A stretch of DNA of 64,000 nt from Pilasporangium apinafurcum (lineage: Eukaryota > Oomycota > Peronosporomycetes > Pythiales > Pythiaceae): contig BCKE01000001.1 in NCBI GenBank assembly GCA_001600495.1, positions 794,783-858,782 on the forward strand, given 5' to 3'. The notes beneath the pieces were generated by a model. That model saw only the letters and a program-made list of their open reading frames with translations, had not been told where the DNA came from and made no database searches. The translations under genes were made by a program, and so were the position numbers. Shown in pieces: positions 23,605 through 35,079 of the stretch (within the stretch, counting starts at the first letter, position 1; every line of letters begins with the position of its first letter).

Positions 23605-26109
23605 ATGCACACACCAAAGAAAAGGGAATCGATCATGCAGACGTTCATGACATGGTTGCTCTTGCTGGCCATCAGTGTGTTATGCATCGCTATTCGACTA
23701 TTCCCGGTGGTAATATGGGGGAGTGTACGTGAATATCCTGCTTCCTCCATCACATTATACAGCTGTAGATATCCTTAACGTTGTCACATGTATCTCACCT
23801 GACCAGGTGATTCATGAGTTCGATCCACATTTCAACTTCCGCGTGACCAAGTACTTAGTGCAGAACGGACCGATGGAGCTGCTCAACTGGTTTGATGATC
23901 GTGCGTGGTTTCCTCTTGGCAGGCAAGTCGGTACGACGGTGTACCCGGGTCTCATGCTTGCATCCGCCGCGCTCTATTGGCTCTTGCAGCAACTTGGCTT
24001 CATTGTCGACATTCGACACGTGTGTGTGTTCATTACACCACTCTTTGCAGCGTGTTCGTGCGTGGCACTGTATCTGCTCACGCTGGAAATCACCGGACGT
24101 ACTACAACAGCACTACTCGCAGCAGCATTGATCAGCGTATCGCCTGGATATCTCTCTCGATCAACTGCGGGATCCTTCGATAACGAAGGTATTGCCATTT
24201 TCCTGCTCATTCTTACGTTTTACTTGTGGGTGAAGGCTGTACAACGTGGGTCCATGCTCTGGGCTGGTGCGACTGCGATGGCATACTTTACCATGGCGTT
24301 CTCCTGGGGTGGCTATGTGTTTATCATCAATATCATTCCATTGCACGTCTTGGCATTGGTGGTCTCTGGAAACTACTCGGCAAAGGTTTACGTCGCATAC
24401 TCAACGTTCTACCCGCTTGCAACGCTCGCTGCCATGCAAGTGCCGTTTATTGGCTTTAATGCTGTGCTGAAAGGAGAGAATGTCGCTTCCCATGGCATGT
24501 TTATGCTCTTGCAAGGTTGGTCGTCATATTTTTGTTCTTTTTGGCTTTGTTAGATGTGCATTCAGTAACGTGAATCGTTTTCTACTCTCTCTTCCGCTAG
24601 TAATTGCGTGTTTGCATTGGTTACGAGCGCAACTTTCATTGGAAGCGTTTACAAAATTGCTCCGTTTGTGTGTGTTTGCTGGTTGTGGCGTTGTTGGTGT
24701 CGGCTTGCTGGCGATGTTTGTACTTGGGAAACTGCAGTGGAGTGGCCGCAGTTTGACACTATTGGACCCAACCTATGCGTCCAAATATATTCCGATAATT
24801 GCATCGGTGGGAGAGCATCAACCGACAACATGGGCGGGATTTTACGTCGCGCTTGGACCTGCGATCCTATTTGCACCCTTGGGTCTGTACTATTCCTTCA
24901 AATACCTTCACACTGGTTATCTGTTCATGATCGTATACAGCGTGTTTGCGTTTTATTTTTCGGGGATTATGGTGCGCCTGTTGCTGACACTCGCCCCAGC
25001 GGCGTGTTTTCTTTCCGCAGTTGGAATTTCTGGCTTTGTACATCAGATCTCGCTCATGACACGAATAAGTCTGATCAGGCAATTTCAGAATGAAGAATCC
25101 GCGGAACCGACCGTCATCAGCTCACGGAAGAAGGAGTTGTTCCAGAAAAAGAAAGTCAGTGTTGAGAGCAACAAGAAGGAGAAAGAGGAAGAAGACAAAC
25201 AAGAATTCGCACAACATGTTATTGATGCGATGGCTGCGAAGCTGCAGTTTCGCGAGCTTCCTGAAGAATATGCTCAAGCAACCCGAAAGAACGACATCCC
25301 CCTTGCTATTGGGCTCCTTTTAATTGCCATCAGTGTACGGGCAGTCGACTTGAAATTGATGTGTTGTTAGATGATACTGACTATGTGTGTGTATGCAGTT
25401 ATTGCTCACTGTTCACGTTCGCCATTCTACAACCGTATCCAGAAAAGCTCACTCATCCACATCGCTTGTTCATGAAGGTTGGGATCCCATTACGAGAGAA
25501 CCTGTTGTACATGATGACTACCGAGAAGCCTACATGTGGCTACGGCAAAATACACCTGAGGATGCAAAAATCCTTAGTTGGTGGGATTATGGATATCAAC
25601 TGTCATCGCTGGCGAATCGAACAGTCGTGGTGGATAACAACACGTGGAACAATACTCATATTGCCACGGTCGGTCGAGTATTGACATCGAACGAAGACGA
25701 TGCACTGCCGATTTTGGAGAGTTTGGGTGTGGACTATATTTTAATTCTCTTTGGTGGCTACATCGGCATGCGAGGAGATGATCTGGACAAGTTACCGTGG
25801 ATATTACGCATTGCAGAAGGCGTATATCCTGACGACGTGCTAGAGTCTGAGTTTCAAGTAAAAGACCACATCTTGTTTGATGAAAATGCCTCGATCGCGC
25901 TAAAGGAAAGTTTGCTGTATAAATTCAGCTATTTTGACTTTATGAACGTTAGCAGGAGTAGCTTTGATGGAAGGAATGAGACGCTTGGTTTCGATCTGAA
26001 TCGAAAACTCAGCATTGGAGGAAGTGAAATCACACTTAAACATTTCGACCAAGTTTATACATCCGAAGCATGGATTGTACGAATTTATCAGGTTAAACCC
26101 CGTCGGTAA
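23605..26109 (+). CDS. STT3: Oligosaccharyltransferase catalytic subunit STT3
   Basis: Four exons: 23605-23724, 23807-24515, 24601-25334 and 25399-26109, giving 757 residues. It transfers the lipid-linked glycan to Asn in N-X-S/T sequons in the ER lumen. The luminal loop VIHEFDPHFNFRVTKYL...NWFDDRAWFPLGR and the signature WWDYGYQ in the C-terminal luminal domain are diagnostic. About 11-13 membrane helices fill residues 12-470. The usual SVSE motif reads SVGEHQPTTW here, keeping the Glu. A lysine/glutamate-rich insert (KKELFQKKKVSVES...) lies between the last helices and the catalytic domain. The start gives a short cytosolic basic tail before helix 1, as in other STT3s. Identification is secure. 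Confidence 0.95.
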
Positions 26110-26194
26110 TGTATGGATAATGACTCCCACTCTTTTACATGACTGATATCTTTAAAATTTACAAGCTACTGCAACACGATGGATGCAGTACAAG

Positions 26195-28920
26195 TCAATC
26201 TTTATTACCCCCATTTTGATTTGTGTTCTGTTGTTGGAATAGCTCTGCCACTTGGGCACTGCTGGTTGCCTGAAATGGGGTTTTGTCGGGTCGCATTCGC
26301 ACAAAACGAGGGAAGCGAAGGGCTAGTCCTTTCGATTTCTTCCCGTTTTTTATCCCGTCATTGTATGGAAGAACAGCTGGCATCCCAATGGCGCAGGTAT
26401 ATGACGGCGAAGCGGTGAGTTGAGTAGCCTTGATCTCCCATACCTCGTTTGGAGCTAGCCATACATCAGGGTGGAGGCTTCGAATATGATGAGAATGGTA
26501 CTCATTCGGTACTTCGCCACTTTTTGCAGTGAGATGTATATGTTGCTTGAACCGTGCACTCAATTCAGTTAATTGTGCTTCTGAGAATCCGGAACCAACT
26601 TTGCCAATTGTCTACATCCCGAGGGTTTGTAACATTAGGGTAAGAAGCTGCTTAAGGTTGGATCTGCCACATGATGTTTATATTTCATACCTCAAACTTG
26701 TCACTGTCGGAGTTATAGCTTGCCATAAGGAACGACCCGAACATACCCGAGCGCCGACCTTTACCATGGAATGCACCGATAGGTACCAGGTCCAGCGTGT
26801 CGGCAAGAAATGTCCCATGGTTTTCCTGTTTGGAGCCCTTCGTCTGATCAGCTGACGATGTCGATTGATTTGAGTGATCAGAGAGATAGTCATGCTTGAC
26901 CTTCATCCATGAATAGGATCGTATCCCCGCTTTGTAATCGGACTCAACGTCCAGTAGCTTCACCATGAGGCCCTCACAATCTGATGCAACCGCTTGACTT
27001 AGAAAACTTCGGACGATATCCGTTTGCCTTTCTAATTCCTCAGCAAGCTGGGTTTCATCGGCTGAGATTTCGCTTAAATGGATATCATGATGCTTGACGA
27101 ACTCGAAGTAGCCTGGAGCAGCATTGAAATGCTGGTGAAGTCGCGCTCGCCGTTCACGGAGCGGTCGCTAATAAACACACAAAAAAATCATGAAGAGAGA
27201 GTAATGTGGGGTAGATAACTGCGTGCACAATGCTTATATTCGTACCTGAAGTAGATTCTCACCGTTGATGGACAGGAGATCGAATGCAAAGAGGCAAAAA
27301 TCCGTGGTGGTTTTCGTTTGCAACACTTGGAAAGGAAGGAATGAACCAGTCATACGATCGATAGCCACAACTTCTCCCTCCAAGATCAGCTCGGAGATGT
27401 CGTCATTCGTGGATTGCTGGTTTAGTTGCCTCGCCAAGATTTGTAGGAGTGACTCGTATTTTTCCGTGTTGTCTTCCATATTCCGACTGAAGATGCGACC
27501 AGTGACAGAATCATTATCAAGCTGTCTTGACAGGGATAAATGAATTTGTACGCGTGCACCATCGTATTTGTATTCACATGTCGCCGTTTGGCTTTTCGTC
27601 CTGTGGATACGCTCGACTAAATTTGCCACGCTGGACACTGGGTACGCTGACATGGTAAGTACTGGCACACCCACTTGTGGTGTCATTAGCTTCTCTAACT
27701 GTTGGATTTTCTTTTGGAGATCTTTTTCGCCTTGGTTTGCGTGTAGAAAGCGCACCAACGCGCCATAGTTTGGCTGCTGCGCGTACGCTTTCGTGACACA
27801 GTCGGTCCATTGTTTTGATGTATTGCCAATATTCTGGGGAATGTTTTCTTCTACTCCGACCGGCATTAATTGTGATGACGATGAATCCAGAGTGGCCAGC
27901 GCTAATGCTGCAAGAATAGATTTCTCTCCCATGCCAATGCGAAGGCTCTGATGCTATAGTGAGTGAGCGAGAAAGTCAGTACTATACGCTGGAATTGGTG
28001 CGTGAGTCATTCATTACTGACATCTAATGGTCACTCACCGCAAGCATTCGCACAAGAAACATCATTTCTTCCGCACAGCTACAATCCACCCAAAAAGCGC
28101 CATGTCAGTCCATTGCTTTCAACTTGACATTTGCAAAACAGCAGTAAAAAACGCGCAAAGTCACCCGCACTGCTGGAGCAACGCGACAGCACGCTGCTGC
28201 TTCCGTAGCAGCGAACCTTTGCCTTCCTCTTTTGCGATCCGCCGTAATTCTTCATGCACAAATGAGATCGACATGGGCGCTTCTGGTGAATGGATGGCGA
28301 GTTGACCTCTTTCTATCAACGCTTGCACAGCGAGGCCATAGTCTGGAAACGTGTCGATGCCAATTGCATTCGAGTGATCATCACTTGTCTGCGATGCCAT
28401 GAGCTGCTTCAGCACTGGAACAAATGACCGTGTGGAAAATCGCAGCTCTACACCTTCATAGGGAGGAGCCAACTGCAACATTCCATCTCCGGATTAGGAA
28501 TAAAATTTTCATCAACGCCATGCGATTGGTTTGGCGTCTGTACCTGTGATGCAGTCAGGTAAAGTGCCGCAATGAGTTCATTTGCTGATGATTTTACGAG
28601 ACACTGACGGAAACATGCCGCCAGCAACCGCACACTCGTGTCTCGAGATTGTTTGGCATACTGCAGCAACACAAATAAGGCGAGAAAAATCAGTTAGTTG
28701 CAACTTTGTCAAGCATTGCAACAAGCATTTTATTACATACGTCAACGGCTGCGAACGTCTTGGCTAGCTCGCGAAAGGACCCGCGCGCTCTATCACCATC
28801 AGTAACAGTCGAAACAGGACGAAAACTAGCTGTATCGGGAAGATAAGCCCATGCAGGCAGTCGTATGCATCGCCTCCATGCTAATGGTATCACCATTCGC
28901 TTCTGGCGAATGATATGCAT
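26195..28920 (-). CDS. LIG1: ATP-dependent DNA ligase I
   Basis: Seven exons: 28920-28741, 28660-28544, 28472-28165, 28078-28039 (only 40 nt), 27953-27246, 27167-26691 and 26611-26195, giving 748 residues with every junction in phase. It seals nicks in replication and repair. The DNA-binding domain includes LTASQLAPPYEGVEL. The adenylation motif EYKYDGARVQIHL has its nucleophile Lys at about 343. Later motifs are EGEVVAID, FAFDLL and SDCEGLMVK. The OB-fold end LALRFPRFVRMR...DKTPFQATSSAQVAELF is typical of ligase I. A polar insert of about 25 residues splits the SWMKVKHDYL...DTLDLVPIGAF region. The N-terminus is Arg-rich and free of acidic residues to position 28, which suggests mitochondrial targeting, and no PIP box is seen. 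M9 is an alternative start. Confidence 0.92.
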
Positions 28921-29127
28921 CTTCCAGCTGTTGCACTATGAAAATGCGCTGATTGTCCATAAAAAAAATAGGTGTATACCCCAAATTTTGGACAAACCTT
29001 ATTTTTGGCTGCGTAATACTTGCCTTGTTGCTGTTACTAAAAATGAATCTCCCAAAATTTGAACTAATCCCTAATTTACTCCAAAGATAGTGGGGAAACA
29101 CCAAATTTCTGTGGTGCAAAGGGAAAA

Positions 29128-30603
29128 ATGGGGAAAATGCTGCCACCACCAATGCCAACGTCGGTAGCGTCAATGGCTGCACGTGAAGATGCGGAGATGC
29201 CTAAGAAGAAACGACGTACGCTTCGGGATGCCGAGCAGGAGCTAGACGAAAGCCGTCAGGCGTTGCAAGACGCCAAACGAAAATTAATCAACACGGTGCG
29301 TATTGATCAACACCAAGGATGGAGCACTTCAAAAAATACCAACTGCTTATGTGAATGCAGGCACGAGAGAATGCGAAAATGAAGGTGTTACTGATGAAAT
29401 ACATTGATAAAGACGACTCGTTGCTGTGCTCGAGCCAATTGAGCGTCGCTGCAGATACAAGAGAACAAGAAGTAAGCAATTTTTGGGCTGTATCCCCTGA
29501 AATGTTTTCGTAGTACCACTTCCTTAATTGCTTAAGAGTGAATGCTGGCAGCAAGTGAGCTCGACAACGTCAGTGACGGATCCGCCATCGACACAATCAA
29601 CGCTAGGAACCGACAGTCAATCGACAGCGCTGGGCGATAGCGAGGGCTCTATCTGGACGAGCGATTTTCAGGCTGATGATGGAGACAATATGCTTGGACC
29701 AGTAAGTCAGCTCAGCCAGATGAGTCAAATGAGCCAAGTCAGTCAATGGAGTGAGTTGAGCTCCACATCGAATCTCGATGAAATCATCAATTTTTTGGAG
29801 AAACAAGACACCGTCGAGAACGAACGGTAAGGCATGACAAACTAGAAACAACTACCATGTGCAACAGTATGCACCTGTTTACGCGCATATATGCAGTATC
29901 ACGACGTTACAGGCAGATTTCAAGGAGTTGCAGGCTCAGAAAACGTGTGTGCGTGTCGGTGTTGGGGTGATTTTAGTGTCGAAACAGCACCCAAAATGCG
30001 TATTGATTGGTAGGCGCAAAGGATCCCATGGCGCGGGCAAATTCGCACTCCCAGGTAAAGCAATATACTGGTATTATTCGTTCCATAGATAGACAGAAAG
30101 AACATCTTCTTATTGACCTGGACAGGTGGTCATTTGGAGATGTTTGAGAGCTGGGAAGAGTGTGCCATTCGTGAAGTGAAAGAAGAAACAGGTGCACAGT
30201 GTTCATGTCTACACCGATGGATAATTCTGCCCTTCAAATCTGACTTGGTGTGCTTCTATCCCTTGAATTGGTCATCAGACATTGATCTGCGTAATGTCAA
30301 GTTCGCGTATGTGACGAATGACCCCATGGAAGACGAAGGTAAAGCAAGGTTGACCGTATATCAAGAAAGTTTAACGACAAAGCCATACTCATGTATAATT
30401 CTCATAATAATCAAACAGGCAAGCACTACATCACCATCTTCATGCAAGCAACGGTCGAGGACGATCAAGTGCCCAGGAACATGGAGCCAAATAAATGCGA
30501 AGGCTGGACGTGGGAACCATGGGAGAAAATATGCACGAGCGACAACATGTTTATGCCGCTTTACCATATCACACGAAGTGATTTTACTCCAGCATTCATC
30601 TGA
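29128..30603 (+). CDS. Coiled-coil protein fused to NUDT15-like Nudix hydrolase
   Basis: Seven exons in phase: 29128-29295, 29361-29471, 29537-29826, 29897-30054, 30126-30191, 30279-30338 and 30419-30603, giving 345 residues. The first ~190 residues contain a basic segment, a coiled coil ([19 protein letters not shown]), a Ser/Gln-rich stretch ([14 protein letters not shown]) and a second helix that runs directly into the Nudix domain. That domain follows NUDT15: [46 protein letters not shown] and HYITIFMQA. Such enzymes hydrolyse oxidised or modified nucleoside triphosphates. The Nudix part has no ATG of its own, which supports one gene. The intron 30192-30278 is 87 nt and stays open if retained. 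Confidence 0.75.
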
Positions 30604-30813
30604 AAAAACAAAACATCATATCATCATCACGCTCGTAGTGCTAGGTGTTTATGATATCATTCCGTTTGATTCTTCATTCATAAATTATCTTTTTTTTATC
30701 AATCTATCTGATCGTCAGTGTAAATAGCAAACCAAACAAAAATGGGACTCACTCATTCTCTCTCTCTGTCTTCGAGAGCGATATTTATGCTGTCACAGCT
30801 ACAAACTAAACTT

Positions 30814-32238
30814 CTATTGGAAACTGGTAAGCTGTTGCATCACCAGCCAGACGAGCACTAGCAGCATCACGCCACGTACAAATAGCACAAGTGAGTTACT
30901 CGTCGGTGTCGACAGTACTGTGTCCAACGCCAACCAGTGGAAGCAGCTTGTGCCTCGAAAACTATTGTCTTTGGTCAAAATGTCACCTGATGTCAGTAAT
31001 CCCACAGATGACTCTAATTCTGATGTCTGTGAGCTTCTCGATACCACAAACGAGCCTCCTCGTTCTTTCTCTGGTATGATTTTCTGTCGAAATTGCAGTG
31101 TCACTTGCACGGGGGAACCGGCATCATGGCGATCCACACGCTCCAGTTCGACGGTCGTACAGAATTCACTCACGTCCTGCAGCAAATCTGTGATCACGAG
31201 CGTCGCAGCCGCCACTTTGATCGATCGAAAGAGACCATCGTCCCATAACGAAATCTCCAAAATGTCATGATCATAATTTGCCGGGATTTCCACAGGGATG
31301 TGCGCCCACGTTGGTTGCTTCTCGCGTCGAGCCACTTGACTTTTCCAACTTGTCCCTGTGACATTACACCGCAAGACAATAAATGGGTTCACGGTCTTGC
31401 GCTTGCGAATAGGTCGTAGCTCTGATGTCGCGATCTGCGTCAACACAAACGCGTTTTCGCGCATGCCAATGTCACTGTGCCGACTGTGGCTGCTTGTACT
31501 ACTGCTGCTGTTACTTCTTGATAATTTATCAGTCTTGTCCGTCAGGTCAATGCCCCTCTCTCTTACAGATGGCCGCTCCCTGCAATTATTAGATGGTGAG
31601 TCGTCCACATCGACCGACAGCCGCGTCAATAACAACGGCCCTGCCTTCAGAAACTCCTGGAATGACTTGCTTGTGCGTGCACCTGGCACCAGTACGTGCG
31701 CGATGGCGCCGATCGTGTTCGGCGTCTTCCACTCGATCACTTCAGTGAACAGCGTCTGTTTGAATAGAAGACCGTGCTCATATACAAACTTGGATTGCCA
31801 TGGACCCGACCGCGTGGGTGCGCCTTTAACGTGTAAATTGGAACTGAGTTTTGTCATCCGCGAGCCTACAAGATACGCCAAGACGGCCGAAAGTCCTTCA
31901 TGCAAGGCACCATCCATGGTCTGTAGCGTCACGTCCTTGTCGAGGAACGGCATCAACAGTGCTGCGTCGTTCTGCTTGAAGACACGTGCGAATCGCACAT
32001 GGTTGAGTAAAAGTTGCTCAGTCTTGGGTTTTTCATCGACTGCAACGTCGTCCACAGTATTTGTTGATGTGGACGTAGTGGCAGCTGTGGGTTCAGATTC
32101 AGGAACTGGCTGTGCGTCCACAATGTGTGTTTTTGATGGTGCGGCCAGCGGCGGCAATTGCTTTCGTGATCGCTGCAGTGTGGACGAAGATGCGATCGTG
32201 ACGTCTGGACGCGCGCGCAGCTCTTCGTTCATTGCCAT
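30814..32238 (-). CDS. Tail-anchored NTF2-like/C2-domain protein
   Basis: A single-exon protein of 474 residues. A disordered Ser/Thr-rich N-terminus (1-75) is followed by an NTF2/SnoaL-like fold (about 78-205: NHVRFARVFKQNDAALLMPFLDKDV..., WKTPNTIGAIAHVLVPG). A serine-rich linker and a C2 domain (about 270-390: NPFIVLRCNVTGTSWKS, DILEISLWDDGLF, VTLQFR) come next. The last ~25 residues are a hydrophobic helix (LVLFVRGVMLLVLVWLVMQQL) with a very short end, as in tail-anchored membrane proteins. The C2 lacks an obvious full set of Ca2+-binding aspartates. Function is unknown; membrane tethering or lipid binding is a reasonable guess. It has no introns. Confidence 0.8.
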   Translation of the reverse strand: MAMNEELRARPDVTIASSSTLQRSRKQLPPLAAPSKTHIVDAQPVPESEPTAATTSTSTNTVDDVAVDEKPKTEQLLLNHVRFARVFKQNDAALLMPFLDKDVTLQTMDGALHEGLSAVLAYLVGSRMTKLSSNLHVKGAPTRSGPWQSKFVYEHGLLFKQTLFTEVIEWKTPNTIGAIAHVLVPGARTSKSFQEFLKAGPLLLTRLSVDVDDSPSNNCRERPSVRERGIDLTDKTDKLSRSNSSSSTSSHSRHSDIGMRENAFVLTQIATSELRPIRKRKTVNPFIVLRCNVTGTSWKSQVARREKQPTWAHIPVEIPANYDHDILEISLWDDGLFRSIKVAAATLVITDLLQDVSEFCTTVELERVDRHDAGSPVQVTLQFRQKIIPEKERGGSFVVSRSSQTSELESSVGLLTSGDILTKDNSFRGTSCFHWLALDTVLSTPTSNSLVLFVRGVMLLVLVWLVMQQLTSFQ

Positions 32239-33803
32239 GAGCGTTTATATTTGTATTGGAGAGTGTGTGTGTGGTGATTGATTGATATAGAGGATGTGTG
32301 TGTGGGTTGGATCTCCTGTCCTGCTGTTGTTGGTAAAGGAAAGTCGTGGGCTCGTTGCCAGCACAAAAAAGAAAAAATGGAAACCACATCCACACTGCCA
32401 CTGTTTCCAATGGAATAATCAGTCAGTCAAAGACTAATGGTAAACCTGCACTCATATCCCTAAACACTTGATTGTTCCCTGGTTTATGCAGTGAGTAGGT
32501 GATGGTTAGGGGATTACTGGCAGAAACAACCTGGCTGGATACCGTTTCTAATTTTCTCACGCCGTTCTTGTATGGCTCAGGTCAACCTAAAGTGAGAAGA
32601 AATAGCAGAAAAACTGAATGATTTTGAGCGACCTGTCTCTCTTTAATATGGATATAGTGGACCAACATTGTATAGGAGCTTCGCTTTTATTGGAGCTGAA
32701 CGTAAAATTAAATGTGAAGCCATGAAGAGAGAAAAACGACTACAGTGTGCAGAATCAACGTGCAATAGATATTATACATGGTGGTGTCCAATAGAATTAA
32801 TTCTAAGCTCGCCCCATCAGTTTCCCGAATTCTCTTGGCAATTTCATTTTAAAAGAATGTTTGTACCACGCGAGGCATAACTTTAACTCTGGACTGGCGT
32901 TGTGAGACGTGCAACTCCTGGTAACTCTTCAACCACGACGCATTGTGGTAAGCTTCTTTGACGTTGGCGATCTCATACTCTCGCTAATCCATGTATAAGC
33001 CATGTAGCACCCAATAATTTTGATGGATGGTTTGCTTTCTTTCCTATGAGATGATTTTTGACTGGATGGCCGAATGTCTACGAGTCTATCTATCTGCAAC
33101 ACAGGTTAGGCATGCTTCCGTTGAACTCAACGGCAAATTGGCGTAATCGAGCTTATGTCGGCACCTACTCCCTCTGTTTAGTGATATTTATTTATAGTCA
33201 ATCTTGGGTATAATGAGCAAAAAATGTACACCAGGCTCACCGCCACCACACAACCGCTGTGTAGTTCTTCGACTTTTGATTGTGCCATAGTGCTTGCCAT
33301 AAACAATTTGTTGATGGTTCATGTGCTAGGGGAAATTGGTTTGTTGAGCGTTGGCCATTGAATGGCAACGCTACATCGCGATGGGAAACAATGGGCGGGT
33401 CTCACATGACGTTCAAGGATAACAACTGCATAATTGTAGAGCTCCAAGGATTTGCCACGTTTATTCACGCCATGCACAAGTGATGCTATCGCCAGTAAAT
33501 CCACTGTTAAAGCAGATATTCACAGCATACGTCATACACATGAATCACGATGCTAATACATTTATGAATTAAAGCTGTTGCACTCTTCCTGGATGATTGC
33601 TCCCTGCCAAGTGACTAATGACAAGTGATGCGATTGAATATGATGCAAGCATCGGACTGACACAAACGTAAGCAAGTTGTCAGTACCGGAAACCTCCTCT
33701 TAGGTACGATGTAAAATCAATAAATCCAATAACATATATAAATTTAGAGAACTTTCACCAGCATCAAAAATGAACCTATATTCATTTAAAGAGATAATGG
33801 TCA
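32239..33803. other. Gene-poor 1.6-kb region
   Basis: Only short, unsupported open frames on both strands, without domains or coherent splicing. It separates the divergent promoter side of the C2 gene from the 3' end of the coiled-coil gene. No repeats or structural RNA were recognised. Confidence 0.5.
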
Positions 33804-34928
33804 TTATTCTGGGGATGTTTGACAAGATGCCACCGTCTTCTTCAGTGAGCAGCTCTTTTCCAAGAGATCTAATGCATCCAAGATACGCGTCCAATTCTCA
33901 TTATGCGCAATGGCTTCAGGCACGTAACCAAATTTCTTCTTGATCTCGACGCGTACGAGCCGCAAGTATTGTCGGATTTCGGCCAGTAGCAGTCGCATGT
34001 GGTCCACTAGCCGCCGTTGATGCGTGGTTTGCTCCACGTACACCGTGTACCAGTGTGTCATCTCCTGCTGGACGTGCGCATTCATCTGCTCCAACTGCGC
34101 AATCTTCTGCGTAGTCTGTTGTTCTTTCGTGGAAGAGGGATAGGCGGTTGTTTCGTCTTGTTTGATAGCATGAACTTGCTGTCGTAGCTGTTCGAGCTCG
34201 TTGTGCTGGACTTCATAGAGCGCCGCTTTCTGCTGCTGCTGTGCAAATGTTTCTTCGACGTGTTCATGAAACCATTGCAGGCACTTTTCTGAGATGGCTG
34301 TAAGCACTGCGATCATCGATGTTGCACTATTATCTTCCTTGTTATCCAATGATTGAGATAATGCGCGAGTTTTGATCGCTGATGCATCATTCATTTCATG
34401 GAGATCTGTTGCTAGAATGTGTGTAGACGCCTCATTTTCTGAAGGATTATGTGCTTTCGCAGCAGTATCAATACTCTCACGAATCCCCACGAGTTTCTCC
34501 AAATGAACACGAAACAGATCACTCACGGCTTGCAAATAAGTTTCTGCGGTCTCTTGTCGCCGCTTTAGTTCGCTACATTTCGAACGTAATTTTGTATTTT
34601 CCTTCTCCATAACGTCAATACTACCAAGCAGCAAACGCTCTTTCTCCTGCAGCGATTGCGCCGCTTCCTCCAGCTTGACCCGCTCCTGAAGCGTTTCCTC
34701 TACAGTGTTAAGTTGTTTCTGCAGTTGCGTCGCGTGGCGGATTTTCCGCTCGGCTTTGCTACGGAGCGGTGCCAGTTTCACCATATGCCGTACAGCGCGT
34801 TCCTTCCACTCGAGCAACTCCTTGACCTGGAAATGCAAATGCCGGTTCTCTTCGCGCAGCTGATAGTTCTCCTGCTCCAAGTACATCAACGGCTGCCATT
34901 CCAGCAGCACAGACGCTGCCATGGCCAT
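33804..34928 (-). CDS. Coiled-coil protein, unknown function
   Basis: About 374 residues from the ATG at 34928 (MAMAASVLLEWQPLMYLEQE). Long heptad-rich helices cover about 15-150 (ENYQLREENRHLHFQVKELL, then LQKQLNTVEETLQERVKLEE) and 210-310. They end in a compact part with YVEQTTHQRRLVDHMRLLLAEIR and a conserved-looking tail. No enzyme domain is seen. The frame continues upstream to a GTGAGT at 35048 that reads as a splice donor, with an acceptor CATTTATAG near 34,960. A 5' non-coding exon overlapping the promoter of the divergent EGF-like gene is therefore likely. Start codons of the two genes lie about 150 bp apart. Confidence 0.75.
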   Translation of the reverse strand: MAMAASVLLEWQPLMYLEQENYQLREENRHLHFQVKELLEWKERAVRHMVKLAPLRSKAERKIRHATQLQKQLNTVEETLQERVKLEEAAQSLQEKERLLLGSIDVMEKENTKLRSKCSELKRRQETAETYLQAVSDLFRVHLEKLVGIRESIDTAAKAHNPSENEASTHILATDLHEMNDASAIKTRALSQSLDNKEDNSATSMIAVLTAISEKCLQWFHEHVEETFAQQQQKAALYEVQHNELEQLRQQVHAIKQDETTAYPSSTKEQQTTQKIAQLEQMNAHVQQEMTHWYTVYVEQTTHQRRLVDHMRLLLAEIRQYLRLVRVEIKKKFGYVPEAIAHNENWTRILDALDLLEKSCSLKKTVASCQTSPE

Positions 34929-35079
34929 CGTGCTCCCAGATGAACTCGTTCGTAATCTATAAATGAGCCGTTTCGTTGAATTCAAGCTTGAACCGACGCG
35001 TCGTTGTGCACGTATGAACTCGAAGTATGCCTGCAATCGTTTACTCACCTAGTAACGCGGTTTGCTACAAAATTGGGCA

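Noticed and set aside
31358-32281. 307-codon open frame on the + strand
   Set aside because: It lies wholly antisense to the intronless NTF2-like/C2 gene, has no domain and a Ser/Arg/Cys-biased composition typical of a shadow frame.
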